Shown here one piece after another: positions 21,920-36,198 of a stretch of 64,000 nucleotides of DNA. Position numbers and translations under genes: made by a program. The DNA comes from Caprella mutica (taxonomy: Eukaryota; Arthropoda; Malacostraca; Amphipoda; Caprellidae): the NCBI GenBank assembly GCA_947561585.1, contig CANNZV010002524.1, positions 29,390 to 93,389 of the forward strand, written 5' to 3'. Under the pieces are notes generated by a model. That model had not been told where the DNA came from, searched no databases, and was given only the letters and a program-made list of their open reading frames with translations. The stretch's first letter is position 1, and each line of letters opens with the position of its first letter.

Positions 21920-22867
21920 CACTCAGAGAAATTTTGATGCACCCAGGTGTTTTGAGTTCACCCTATGGCTTTGTCTCAAAAACGAGACACTTTAGTGCAT
22001 CAAACTATTGTTTGGATGCACTAAAGTGCAAACGTTCGATGCACTTTAATGTCTTAAGCCCGTATTACACTGTGATGCTCGCCATGGCGGTGTTGTCTCT
22101 CTCAACATATATGGCGCTCACCATTCTCAAAATTGCTAGTACCCTAGACGAGTCGATATGGCGGTGATCGTGCATTGAAATTTAGGGAAAATTGAAATAT
22201 TTACTATGAAATGAATCGTACCAATAAAATTCGATGTCATCCCGAATATATATTCAGTTAATTATCTTTTTGATAGTTGTGTGAAACAATTCCATGCTTA
22301 TGTATTAAAAAGTTTAATTCCATTGATTGTATGGCAACACTGGACACTACACAGAAGCGTTCATTCATTTTTTGTAACGCGCAGTAGCCGTACAAAGTCT
22401 TCAATAACTTTTAAAATGAAACAAAATACTTTTTCCACTACTTCAAATCTCTTTAGCAGGCTTCAGTGACGATTTCATCAACTCTAAAACGGTGGCGGTG
22501 TTGGTTCTATCGCGCAGTGAGCGATCACAATTTCGTGGTGCTCGCCAAGACATTTTTCGCTATTAGAGAGAAAAGGGGTGGAGTTAGAGAGAAAAATAAC
22601 AAAACTGTGGCGACCGCCATAGCGAGCGCCACAGTGTAATACGGGCTTTAGTCACTCTTAGCTATAAGTTTGTTAAAATGATGAGAAAATTATTCTCATC
22701 ATTATAGCAAAGGAAAATTTGAGACATTAAAGTACATCGAACTGATGCACTTTAGTGCATCCAAACAATAGTTTGATGCACTAAAGTGTCTCGCTTTAGA
22801 GACAAAGCCATAGGGTGAACTCAAAACACCTGGGTGTATCAGTTGGAGTTGTTTATTTTTCTCAGTG
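21920..22867. mobile_element. TIR element with arms over 100 bp, split by a nested MITE
   Basis: The ends CACTCAGAGAAA and CACTGAGAAAAA (inverted) lead into long arms: GATGCACCCAGGTGTTTTG, CACCCTATGGCTTTGTCTC and GCATCAAACTATTGTTTGG, over 21933-22035 and 22743-22845. The arms contain GCACTAAAGTGC words that can fold on themselves. No transposase is seen. The target duplication is unresolved. Confidence 0.65.
22057..22647. mobile_element. Nested MITE, PIF/Harbinger-like
   Basis: Ends AGCCCGTATTACACTGTG on both sides (inverted; the perfect core is followed by GCTCGC variants). TTA at 22054-22056 and 22648-22650 fits the 3-bp TWA duplication of PIF/Harbinger elements. 591 bp, no transposase. 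Confidence 0.65.
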
Positions 22868-23690
22868 TGGTTAAATATAATTATTATATTTTCCTTTACT
22901 ACGTATTCGAAAATATAATAACTTGGAACATATACCTGTCATGTTCACTCGTGGAATTTAACATTCTCGATAATTTAGAGTAATTTGAATTAGTCCCTTC
23001 CCTAGAACTTATATAGCATCACCTACCAAATCTACAGTAAGTATTCCTTCTTTTCATATAGTGTTCGATCAAGTGAGGTGATTGGGTGTCTCAGCGCTTT
23101 AGTGATATTTAATATCAGCTATTTTCAGGTCAATTTCATTAAAAGTTTAATACGAATAGTTACCTTACTCAGCTGACCCCAGTCACCTCTTGATATGTGT
23201 CAATTATGCTGGCTTCTTCTTTCGAACGATAGAAGTAGCCATTTAATATTTTTGAGTATATTTGGGCCACTGTAATTTTTTAATTTTAGTGTGCCGGAAC
23301 GTCGAATTTCACTAACTCCTCATTTACCGGTTTCATTAAGCTAGTTAAACTCTTAGATTAGATAGAAGTTCGATGTCCGGCATTTGGGTGTACAATCCTT
23401 TTATTAAATTTTCTTTTTCTGTCAGATACGTAAATGAGAGATAGTTAACTCTGAATATAAATAATTATCGTGCTAACCCAATGAAACGTTGTCCACCTCC
23501 CACAAGTGATTCTCTAAACCCTAAGCTAGACTAACTATCTGGTAAGAAATTATTTGCTATATTTATTGATATATTGAATTTGTTTACTTTCACCAGGTAG
23601 AATATTTCCTAACAATAGCGCCATTATGTGTTTATTTTATTATGAAGGTAGAATAAAAGTAGTTAGCCTAGAGCAGCCATCACAGTAGGT
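22868..23690. other. No gene seen
   Basis: AT-rich DNA without a convincing frame or repeat boundary. Its right part may already be 5' UTR of the LINE that follows. Confidence 0.35.
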
Positions 23691-23944
23691 TGTGTACTGC
23701 TGCGCTCTGATTGCGACCTTGATTTTCTGATGGGCTATAAGTACCTGTTCACCTCTGTTTCTGCTTGCTCAGCGCTTTGTTTATGCTGCCCTAGTTATCA
23801 CCTTCTGCCTGCTGTGACACCTAGCTTCCTCTTCTTTAGCTTTTCGTGGCACGCTTGGGTGACAAGCAGTCAATCAGTTTGTTTAGTCGGTAGGACGTGT
23901 ACAATCAGGTCAGCTGAAAACTTCCTTAACCCACTAGTGAGCAT

Positions 23945-24900
23945 ATGGCAGAAAGGGACCGTTGTGTGTCATGTTCTTTTATTAACATCAGGAAGCGGAC
24001 TGTTGTGTGCACTTGTTGCAGAGATGTTTTTCACCTCTCTTGCGTGGGTCTGTCTAGGTGCCAAGCAGATGCTATCCCTCGATGGTCACGTGTATCGTGT
24101 CTGGGGCGGGGGGTGATAACACAACAACCCGCGACGATTGATTTGGAGGCATACATCTCTCGGTGCCGTAGAAGCATGAAAGTACTGAGGATAGTCCCTA
24201 AAAGAGGCATCTTTTGCGTAGCGGATGCGTTGCAAAAGTTACTTGAAAGAGTAATTCAGGAGGGAACCCCCATTGCGTGGGGTAGACTCATGAGCTTTTG
24301 TTATTGGGCTCTCAGGAGTCCCGGGCAACGCAGTTCGGAAGCAAAACGGAATACTTCGTTAACAACGGAAGTGAAAAGACAGGTCGCGTCTTTCATGGGA
24401 GAGCACCTGTTAATCATTCCGGAGGAGGGCGCTTTAGGTGTGGGAACAGTGAATAAGGATGTTCAACTGGGGAAGCGTGTGTCGGATAAGTTGTCTGAAG
24501 GAGACATTACCGGAGCAGTGCGTCTGTTGGCTTCGTCGTCGGAGATTTCGCATGAAAATGACGAAACTTTGACGGCTCTCCAACGGAAACACCCTCCTGC
24601 TCCTGAGGACATCTTGTTGCCTGCAGGGCCAGGGGATGACTGCCAGCCGCACGTTGCCAGTGAAGAAGACGTCAGAAAGGCCTTGTCTTCGTTCAGGAAA
24701 GGCTCAGCGGGGGGTCCCGATGGGTTACGTCCGTGTCACATGCAGTCTCTTGTCTCCCTTAAAGCTTCTGAGGCAGGCGCCAGGTTACTAACCACCCTAA
24801 CGATATTCGTTAACCTCATTTTGAAGGGGGATGTTCCAGAATTTGCCAGACCGATATTCTATGGAGCCACTATGACTGCTTTGGGAAAAAGGACGGAGGC
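23945..24900 (+). pseudogene. LINE ORF, part 1: PHD-like finger and RT N-terminus
   Basis: Starts MAERDRCVSC. The cysteines C-x2-C, C-x2-C, H-x2-C and a late C form a C4HC3-like PHD pattern within the first 50 residues. After a linker come YISRCRRSMKVLRIVPKR and a region with RT block 1, SAGGPDGLRPCHMQSL. The frame should continue into GGVRPIAVG, but a single-base change in the A5 run near 24890 ends it at 24919. The PHD assignment is from spacing only. Confidence 0.7.
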
Positions 24901-25951
24901 GTGCGTCCTATTGCTGTAGGGAACACTTTGAGACGTTTGGCTGTGAAAGTAAGGTCACCTCCCATGATAGCTAGTCTTGGAGAATCCTTGTGCCCTATAC
25001 AGTTAGGGGTTTCAACTCGAGGTGGCTGCGAAGCGGCAGCTCATGCCACTCGCAGATATCTTGAGTTAGAAGGTAAAAAGGTTATTTTCAAGATTGACAT
25101 GGCCAATGCTTTCAATAGCCTACGACGAGATGTGTTCCTGAATGCGGCTAAACAAAGGACTCAGGGGCTTTATAGACTGATTTGGCAGGCTTATTCTGGT
25201 CCAACAACACTTTTTTATGGGGGGACAAACCTCGTATCCGCTACGGGTTTACAGCAGGGCGACCCTTTCGGTCCAGCCCTCTTCTCTTTGGGAATTGATG
25301 AGATAACGCGAAGGGTGGACACTGAGTTGAATGTCTGGTATCTCGATGACGGGACAATCGGAGATTCACCTGAAAAGGTGTTCACTTGTTTGCAGCGTCT
25401 AATCAATGACCTTAAAGAAGTGGGACTGGATATCAACCGAGAGAAGTGTGAACTGATTTTGCTGAATCATTCTGAGGAAGAATCAATAATTACGAGGAAT
25501 CTATTTGAGGGGTTGATGCCAGGATTGAGGGTCGTTCCAGTGGAAGATTTAAGCTTGCTGGGAGCACCACTCATGGAGAGGGGTATACCAGCAGCTGTTG
25601 CTGAGAAGAGGGAGGATTTGGAGAGGCTTTCGTCAAGGTTGAAACTGATTGAGAACCATCAAGCTTTTGCTTTGCTCAAGAACTGTTTTGCCTTGCCTAA
25701 GCTCCAATATATCCTACGTGCTTCACATGCTTACAGGAATAGTGAGGATCTTTCACAGTTCGACAGGGTCATTGTATCAGCCCTTTCGATGGTTACCAAC
25801 GTTAAGTTTGAGGGAGACTCACTTGTGCAGGCATCGTTGCCCGTACGGTTTGGGGGGGGGGGGGGGTTAGGAATCAGGATGTCTAAGGACATTGCGCTAC
25901 CCGCATTCATTTCTTCCCTTCATGCTACCGAGGATTTGGTTAGATCCATCC
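24901..25951 (+). pseudogene. LINE ORF, part 2: reverse transcriptase core
   Basis: RT motifs in order: RPIAVGNTLRRL, FKIDMANAFNSL (first catalytic Asp), GLQQGDPFGPALFSL and WYLDDGTIG (catalytic DD near residue 150), with the thumb beyond. A run of 14 G residues at about 25853-25866 encodes Gly repeats (FGGGGGLG) and may be a slippage site. The frame stays open to the solo LTR and is rejoined beyond it. Confidence 0.8.
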
Positions 25952-26285
25952 TGTTAGAATTAGGTTAAATTACAGTGGGTTAACAACGTTAAGACATAGA
26001 GTTTATTTAAAGAGTAATATGTTATACAGAGAGAAGTCTATTGGAGAGATGAGTGGTACACATCTCTCACTGAGTAAAGTAAAGAACCGACTGACTAAAG
26101 AATTGACCTGTGGTGATATTTAACACTCACCGGAAATTGTAATGGACTTTAAACCTTAAGTCCGTTTCTCATAAAAGTAATACATTGTTTGTTAAACAAT
26201 AGGTAATATAGCTGAGCTAGTCTCACAGGAAGTTGACATTAAACATATAAAGAGTGTGTAATACAATTAAACTAAAATTTCAACA
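25952..26285 (-). mobile_element. Solo LTR of the copia-like family
   Basis: 334 bp, the reverse complement of a diverged copy of the LTR at 10456. On the minus strand it starts TGTTGAAATTTTAG and ends CTAATTCTAACA. The duplication CATCC at 25947-25951 and 26286-26290 proves a complete insertion followed by LTR-LTR recombination. Removing it with one CATCC restores the LINE frame across the site. Confidence 0.9.
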
Positions 26286-27192
26286 CATCCTGTGCAGAAC
26301 TCAGATTGGGGATGACCGAGAGCTTGGAGCAGCAGTGGAGAAATGGCAAAATGAGGGTTTAGCCTTAGCTGAGGGAGCTAATGAGAGTCGGCAGAGGTCA
26401 TGGGATGACCCTATGTCGCTAGCCACTGTGGCCAGACTGCTCGAGGAGGCTGATCAATTGTCTAGGGCACGTCTGCTGGCATCTGCATGTAGAGAGAGCG
26501 GACTTTGGTTACATGCGCTTCCAGTTCCTACACTTGGAACGCTACTCGACGCAGAGTCTTTTCGGGTTGCGATTGCGCTACGTGTTGGTGCGGACATCTG
26601 TGAGCCACACGTGTGCCGATGCGGCCAGAGGGTGGATTCAAGGAGACTTCACGGTTTATCATGTCGCTACAGTGCTGGACGCCATCCGAGACATGCAGCC
26701 CTGAATGATGTTATTAGGAGAGCTTTGATTTCGGCTGGTATCCCTTCAGTGCTTGAGCCTCTGGGGATTGATAGGGGTGATGGTAAGCGGCCTGATGGTA
26801 TCTCAGTCTTCCCTTTTACAGATGGGAGGTGTCTTTGTTGGGATGCAACATGTGTGGACACTTACGCGGCGTCTCACTTGATCGACTCGGCATTGTCACC
26901 TGGTAGCGCAGCCAAGGAGGCGGAGGGGAGGAAGCGACGCAAATATGCGGCTCTTGGCATTCGATATCGGTTCGACCCCATAGCGGTGGAAACGGCAGGT
27001 AGCTGTGGTGAAACGACAGGCGCACTCCTTACTGAAATCGGCCGTCGCATTACCGACGTCACTGATGATGTGAGAGAGACCTTTTGGTTAGAGCAGAGAG
27101 TTGGTTTGGCAGTTCAGAGGGGCAATGCTTTCAGTATCCTGACGTCAGTCAAGGAGAAGTATGATGACCGCAGTTTGGGTGTTGCCCTGTGA
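26286..27192 (+). pseudogene. LINE ORF, part 3: CCHC and nuclease-like C-terminus
   Basis: Continues the RT frame. After a helical stretch comes a CxC-H-C finger (CRCGQRVDSRRLHGLSC). Next is a region with LEPLGIDRGDGKRPDGIS and a WDATCVDTYAASH motif, then AKEAEGRKRRKYAALG and VETAGSCGETTG. The finger followed by R-P-D and an Asp in a strand resembles the PD-(D/E)XK restriction-like nuclease of R2-type LINEs, but the catalytic Lys is not certain. Ends at TGA 27190-27192. Confidence 0.7.
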
Positions 27193-27330
27193 TCTGCTAT
27201 TGGCACCTCACAGTCGGTTGGAGGCCACTACCATTGGCGATGGTCGGAGCCATGGTCGTAGAGCAGAGAAGCTTATCTTTCATTTTTTAATGTTCATTGT
27301 CTGAATAAAGATAATTGCTTTTTTTTAATT

Positions 27331-28245
27331 ATTTGAAGAAGGTTTGCTTCTAGCTTCTGGCCTTTTAAAAAAAAAATTAATATGAATAGAATTCTAAATT
27401 CTCGTATTGCTAATTACCACTATTACCATACTTCACCCTAATATTTCTAGTTCTACTTGCGATCTTTAGAGTAAATCAATTAACTTAACCTCCAGTCTCT
27501 GAACTTTAGTATTTTCTATTTATTAGAAATTATTTGATTCATTGAAATTGTTAAAAATTTGTTAATTCATTAGATTTTGTTGAATTCGTTGTAATTTACT
27601 GTAATTCACAATTCATTAGAATTTATTAAAATTCGTTAGAGTACTAATTACAACTAACAGTTAGAATTTTTGTTTTCCACTTACGATTGATTTTTTTTGT
27701 CTTTTTCTACAAAGTTCTTTGTATTTGATAGTCATAAATTTATTGACTTATATTGTGCATTATGTAATTCTGATACTATATTCCTTCATTGTTTCAGAAT
27801 TACGGGTTGTTTGAATAAAGAAAAACGCAAGACGCTATATTATTCCTGCCTCGTTATCTGTTATGAGAAAACCAATAATCTCGGTACAATACCATTCTGC
27901 TAAAAATATTTCACAGAGCACAAAATTCTTGTTCATCTATGAAACACAATTATATACGTCAAAATATCAAACTAATTGCACCTTATATATATTATACTGA
28001 GTCAGAGTTAATCTATGGTCAAATTTTAATTAATTCATTCATTACTTTGAACATTCATCACAGAGCTTTCATCTTTATTCTGAGTCGTGGCCTCAAAATA
28101 TTTTCTTTAATTTAAACTCATAAAGAATGGAATTTTTAAGGAGTTAAAATTATATAAAACTTTGATCATCTTATTATGTACAATTTGTAATAAGAATGAG
28201 TTGTGATTTTTGTTATAAAAGCGGTGCTTGCCAATATAATTAAAT
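27331..28245. other. No gene; AT-rich with a decayed repeat
   Basis: About 27900-28140 resembles the interior of the MITE at 57263-58053 (shared order of CAGAGCACAAAATT, ATACTGAGTCAGAGTTAA and CATCACAG words). It is probably an old relative. Confidence 0.4.
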
Positions 28246-29040
28246 TCACTTTAAAATATCTCTAATTATCTCCGAGTTGTTTAATATAAATTTTTTTTTA
28301 GTAAAATGCATCCACGGTGGCACAATGACAGAGGTGCAGGCACGAGGATTGTTGTTGTTGTTGTTTAACCTCCCCAACATCCTCGCCGGGACGGAGGGGC
28401 GGCCAGGGGCGCCCCGGGTTTCAGCCACCCGAGGCACTGTGTGGAAGTGTGTGGGCCTAAGGGAAACCCGCATCACTCAGGAAGTTAATAACTGCCTGAG
28501 GATGGGTCCAAAGGTGCTCCAGTGTGTGAATGTTGTGTGTAGTCCTGTGTTGGTGTAGTGACGGACATTGTGTGAGAATGTGAGAGATCGTGCCCTGGTC
28601 GGCTTGGCAGAAGTAGCACCGATCAGAGTCCGATCTCCCAATCCTGTGCATGTAGTAAGGAAGAGAAGGATGGTGGCCACATCTCAGACGTGATAGGGTG
28701 ACCCTATCACGACGAGACATGGCCGACTCACTAGGGTCGATGGCTGGAGGCCTAGACCCAAGGAGTTTGTTAGGAAGGGAGGAAGCTAGAGCTCTTTGTG
28801 TGAAAGTGGTGTGTATGTGTTTGTGAAGCGAAGTGTTGTCGGGTGTGGGAGGGAGAGTGGTGTAGAGGTGTCTGTAGTGTGTGGAGGGGGTGATGTGTAG
28901 TGTGCGTGGTGTCCTCCTCTCAGTTTGCATGTAGTGTAGGGGATGTGAGGGGTCTAGTGTAGAAGTGTAAAAATGTGAGCCCCTCATGTCCATGTGTGAG
29001 GTGAGAGGTAGGACTCGTGTTTCTCAGGCACGAGGACGGA
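28246..29040 (-). pseudogene. 3' end of another LINE (C-terminal CCHC)
   Basis: A minus-strand frame from 28993 to 28457 ends with SRRDRVTLSRLRCGHHPSLP, YYMHRIGRSDSDRCYFC and a knuckle C-x2-C-x8-H-x4-C, then INFLSDAGFP and stop. This tail is typical of Jockey/I/R1-type LINE Pol proteins downstream of RT. The 3' UTR extends to about 28246 with a run of GTT triplets. 5' truncated; unlike the other LINEs in the window. Confidence 0.75.
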
Positions 29041-30127
29041 TGGACGCACGATCGATATCCGGACATATCATTTCACTTCTTCCCATTTAATTTGTATATA
29101 ATATTATGTAACATTAATTAAATTGATATGCACCTAACATAAGTATTATTATAACCAATAAAGTAGGAATGTTCAATTTTAATTCTTGAATTAATTAATT
29201 ATTTAATTTATTGAATACGAGTGGATAATAGATAATAGATATATAATTGGGCGTCAGCAACGTTAAGTATTGCCGGTACCAATAAGTCGTTTATACGTTG
29301 TTATACTGTTCAGGGCCGGTGGACATCCGTGAGGTGGGTCAACGTCGGGACTTCGCTGGCCCAATGCACCGAGACCGGCATGACAGCGTAGGTCCAGATT
29401 TTCGTTCTGAATTGGGCCCTACATTGTAATGTTTACTGGGAATATCTATCTATCGATTTCGTTACTAATTTTCGATGTATTAAATTATTATTTATATATA
29501 GATTCGACATCTAAAATAGAAGGATTTTTTCATGCATCGATTCGATCAAAATTAATTAATAAATGTAGATATCCGCTGTCCCAGCTTTGAATTCGACATA
29601 AGAAGATAACGAATCGATAGACCGTTGTTTACGGTTTTACTTTCTTTCACCACAAACAGTTTCAGGATAGTGTACAAGAGGGGAAAATTGAAGTACAAAC
29701 AGACAGAAAATCTACAAACATAATTAAAGCTTTAAACCTCGTGAATTAAGAATCTGAAACACACATAATTAACTGAATACAAGGAAAAGGTGACCAAAAA
29801 TTAACAAGCTGGTCAACGCTGTTTCAAGCTAGTTATCTAGTCCACCCGATTATCGTATCTAATTATCGTAACTTTAACCAACAGTTGAACTTCATATAAT
29901 AACGTAGGTATATCCATATGAAATAATTTAGCCTAAATTACTATATTAGTACATATACTAATTTGCCTATATTAATTAAATTAGATTGAAAAATTCAAAA
30001 CAGACGCAATTAACAAATGGAGCTATAGGTTTGACAACCATCAGTTGTCAAAGTTCAAACCTTGACAAGCCACTTTTCAAAGTATCATTTACTTAAATTT
30101 AACCATTTTAACTGAGAACAGGTAGAA
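29041..30127. other. No gene; AT-rich, one GC-richer repeat fragment
   Basis: 29260-29420 holds words such as GGGTCAACGTCGGGACTTCG and TTGGGCCCTACATTG, similar to 21280-21400. Otherwise nothing recognisable. Confidence 0.35.
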
Positions 30128-30131
30128 TTAA

Positions 30132-30684
30132 AGGTCCCCTCCAAGCAAATATTTTTATTGCCTTATTCAACGATGCTAATGTTTCTTACCATTTTGCTGC
30201 AAACCGCATCGAATTTGGTAGCATATTTTTAATTTTCTAAACTGTACAAAACCTATTTTACTTCCGACTTACTAATTTAATAAATTTTCAGCCTGAAGAA
30301 AAAGAATGTACACCAATTGTTTTGATTGTCAACTAGGTATTAGGTTTAATAAATCCATTTAATATTCGTGTAAAGGTATAAAATTGGATAAACTTATCAT
30401 AGACTTTAGGAAACAATATATATATAATATATAGGCCAAAAATGCATGTTTTTTTTAATTCAAATTTGTAATCAAAACAAAGAGCGCACAATCTTCTTCT
30501 CGAGCATCAGATTAGTGTGATTCGCTCAATTGTTGCTCACAGAGTATTAAAAAAACTTTAAAAACAAATTATGAAATATATACTGAACTGAATTGTATGC
30601 GGTTTGCGGAATAATGATCGTAGACCTTAGTTCTATAATATTATGTTATAAACTCATTTTTTTCTCCGAGCCTGGAGAGGACCT
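30132..30684. mobile_element. MITE with TTAA target duplication, copy 2
   Basis: TTAA at 30128-30131 and 30685-30688. The body is the reverse complement of 6915-7506, with about 40 bp of net deletion and many substitutions. Ends AGGTCCCCTCCA and TGGAGAGGACCT. Confidence 0.75.
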
Positions 30685-31204
30685 TTAACACTTGAGATAC
30701 AAACTTCTTGTCAAAAACGGCTAAAAACTTGATATACAGTGAACATCTTAAAAAATTTACATGTTTTTGAATTAGGGTTACAGGTTGTTGGTCCCCCAGT
30801 ATCGCTTTAATATCAGCACTGAGTTTCCATTAAAATATCTTTATTAAAAGACCCTAAAATCAAAACATAAAACTCATTATATACTATATTTGCCCGGACG
30901 AGGCGGGTGAGCGGACGAGATTCTCAAGATTTATTAAATTCGGGATGACGCTAGCAGAAAATTGCGTGTGGCACTGGTACAGTGGTACCTACTGGTCAAG
31001 TTATTATTACTAGTTATTACCTAATTGTAATAAGACCGGGGTAAGTCACAAGAACTATATAATTTTTATTCCTTAATAAATAGTTCATTTTCAATGAGTT
31101 ATAATGAAAGAAAATGTATCTAAAGTTCGAGTAGGTAGGTAGTTGCACTGGATCACTGAAACTTGATCAAGTTCCAGTGCCAGAACAGAATTAGTTAATA
31201 TAGG

Positions 31205-31407
31205 GCAGGTAAATTGCGGCACCCTAAATAACTGCGGCCTCTAACAACAGAAACACCATAGCTTTAAAAAACTGTTAAAAACTTAAATTAATAAATTATA
31301 GCATGCACTGTGCTTCTTTCGATAGCTATGCAACATTTTAAAGTAATTTCAGTTCAGAAAGTTTCAGAATGCCGCAATTAGAAATTAAAGGGCCGCAATT
31401 TACCTGC
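31205..31407. repeat. Short inverted-repeat element
   Basis: GCAGGTAAATTGCGGC at 31205 and its reverse complement at 31392-31407 bound a 203-bp segment. A second inner pair (ACTGCGGC, GCCGCAATT) lies just inside. Likely a small MITE. Confidence 0.55.
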
Positions 31408-31925
31408 GTGACACGGTGACCCTATGCCCTGGGGCCTAGCAGCCAGTGGCAGCCCTGTCATGAGTGTCGTGCTTTAGAAAGGAAGAATAATGATTTTAAA
31501 CAGATTTTTCCAGCCAAAACCGAATGGAGTAATCATCTTGGTTATTGGTTAATATCTTCAAATGTGGCAAGTTGGCAACCTGCATAATGCATTAGGAAAT
31601 TAGGCTTGGCCATGTTTCAAAGTATAAACAAAGTTGCCAGTAGGTATATTGGAGACTTTTGAGGGGTGAAATAAGTTGAAAAACATGTATATAACTTGTA
31701 AATCATTCATGAAATAGTCTCAAGAGATGCACATGCATCAGGCATGAAGCATGAGGATATTTTCAAGTGTAAAATCTTCACTAGGAAGTCAAATTTCTTT
31801 TTTAAAGTATCTTAAAATTAAATGTGGCGACCTGGATCCATTTTCTCACTAAACTAGTGAGTTTCCTGCCACACTTTGAAATATGGAGGCTAGTCAGGCT
31901 ACTCAGGCTAGGGGCTATATATAAT

Positions 31926-33027
31926 CCAGTTTGTATTTGGTGCACTGAACTCCTCTGACTTTTTAAAAAATCTGAGAAATAGCTGCCAACATTTTTCATC
32001 AATTTGTCTAGTCCTCCAACATTTTTCCAGTTTCTCCTCCAAAAATTAATGGTAATATAGCCAGTCTGCAGAATGTGTCTCTTCTCCCGCAGAGATTTTA
32101 ATTAGAGAGAGAGAGCTACTCTCTGACTCTCAGCAGCAGATTCAGAATCTCCCGGCTCCCGCAGCTAAATTAATGGTAACATAGGAATTAATTCAAAATC
32201 TCCCGCAACTAAATTAATGGTAACATAGGAATTAATTCAAAATCTCCCACATCTAAATTAATGGTAACATAGGAATTAATTCAAGATCTCCCGCAGAGAT
32301 CTCCAATTTCTAAAATTTGATCAAAAACTCCCGCAGAGAGTCTTGAAAAAATGTTCCATATTCTGCTGACTGGGAATATAGGAATTAATAGCCAAATATC
32401 CTCCGACATTGAAGGAATTTTTTTCTTAGAGAAATTGAATGTCTTCCGAGATATCATTGGAATTTACCACCAAATACAATCTGTGGGCTCCAGAGTTCAA
32501 AATATCATTAAATATGGGACATTTTTAACATTTTCTCTGTGAACGAGCCTTAATTTCCTCCTATTTTTACATGTATTTTACTGTGAACAGAAGCCAAAAT
32601 TATGCAAAATAGAGAATTTCTTGGAGAACAGTTCCTGCAGTCTGGTGTGGGCTATTCACATAAAAAATCACATTAAAATAAGTTAGGACATGCTCATTGC
32701 TTTATTACTTGGGACAACATATTAAAACATAACAACATTTTCCCCAGACTGCAGTATATGGAACTAATTCATATTCATAGGCAGATGAAGTCCAGTCTGT
32801 ATTTCGTGGTAGATTCCACAGACATGTTGGTGGAATTTTTCTCCATTGAAAATAATATTCTGTCAAAGTCTATGGATTTTTAGCTATTTACTCCTATGTT
32901 ACCATTAATTTTTGGTGGAAAAGTGGGTAAAATGTTGGTGGATCAGCCAAATTACTGGAAATTTATGGTGGATTTTTTCAGCTTTTTCAAAAAGTCAGTG
33001 AAATTTTGTGCACCAAATACAGACTGG
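31926..33027. mobile_element. Composite inverted-repeat element with about 130-bp arms
   Basis: Left arm 31926-32060 and right arm about 32885-33027 are imperfect inverted repeats. The ends CCAGTTTGTATTTGGTGCAC and, inverted, CCAGTCTGTATTTGGTGCAC are followed by CTGACTTTTT, CCAACATTTTT and AAAAATTAATGGTAA words. Inside lies the element at 32061-32373 and another CCAGTCTGTATTTCGTGG word near 32795. Non-coding. TTAATGGTAACATAGGA of the right arm is also the core of the 44-bp tandem unit. Confidence 0.6.
32061..32373 (+). mobile_element. MITE with CCAGTCTGCAG ends and three 44-bp units
   Basis: Begins CCAGTCTGCAGAATGTG and ends ATTCTGCTGACTGG. It holds three tandem copies of the 44-bp unit (about 32165-32300). 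AATATAG occurs immediately before it and again just after it, a possible target duplication. Related to 1-154 and 6186-6419. Confidence 0.6.
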
Positions 33028-33467
33028 GATGAAGAGTGCTGCAAACTGTGGTGTTAAATATTATTCTGAAAATAACAATGTCTTGTTCCTTGATAAAAAA
33101 AAAAGTAATTGGGCAGAACGAAAATGTGGTAAAATACAAACCAAATCAAATTAATAAATAATATTTTTACTTTATAAAACTAAATTGAAATGATAGAAAC
33201 TTGAAATTTATTAAATATGTTGATTCTTTCCCATTCTTTTAATTATTTAGCCAGAAATTAGCCTATAAAATTTATCTATTAGCCTGAGGAATTTTCCAAG
33301 TCATAATAACTAACAAGTCTCAAAGTTTGTATGTTTAGAACTAGCTACAAATTACATATGAATTAGAATAACAACTTACCTCAGTAGAATAAATATTTTT
33401 TTCCACAGCCAGTAAATAAATTTGAAATATCCAAGTTTCATAATATATTATATACATTGGTCCTCCA

Positions 33468-36198
<2,731 letters not shown>

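Larger units (their letters stand above)
23691..27330 (+). mobile_element. LINE with PHD-like finger, RT and C-terminal nuclease-like region
   Basis: A non-LTR retrotransposon with a single long reading frame from 23945 to 27192, broken by one frameshift in an A run near 24890 and by a copia-family solo LTR at 25952-26285. The order is N-terminal PHD-like zinc finger, RT with YLDD, then C-terminal CxC-H-C finger and a region resembling restriction-like endonucleases. No APE endonuclease is seen. The 3' end has AATAAA at 27304-27309. Both boundaries are approximate. Confidence 0.75.

Noticed and set aside
23730..24116. 128-codon frame overlapping the LINE PHD region in another frame
   Set aside because: The overlapping frame starting at 23945 carries the conserved cysteines and continues into RT.
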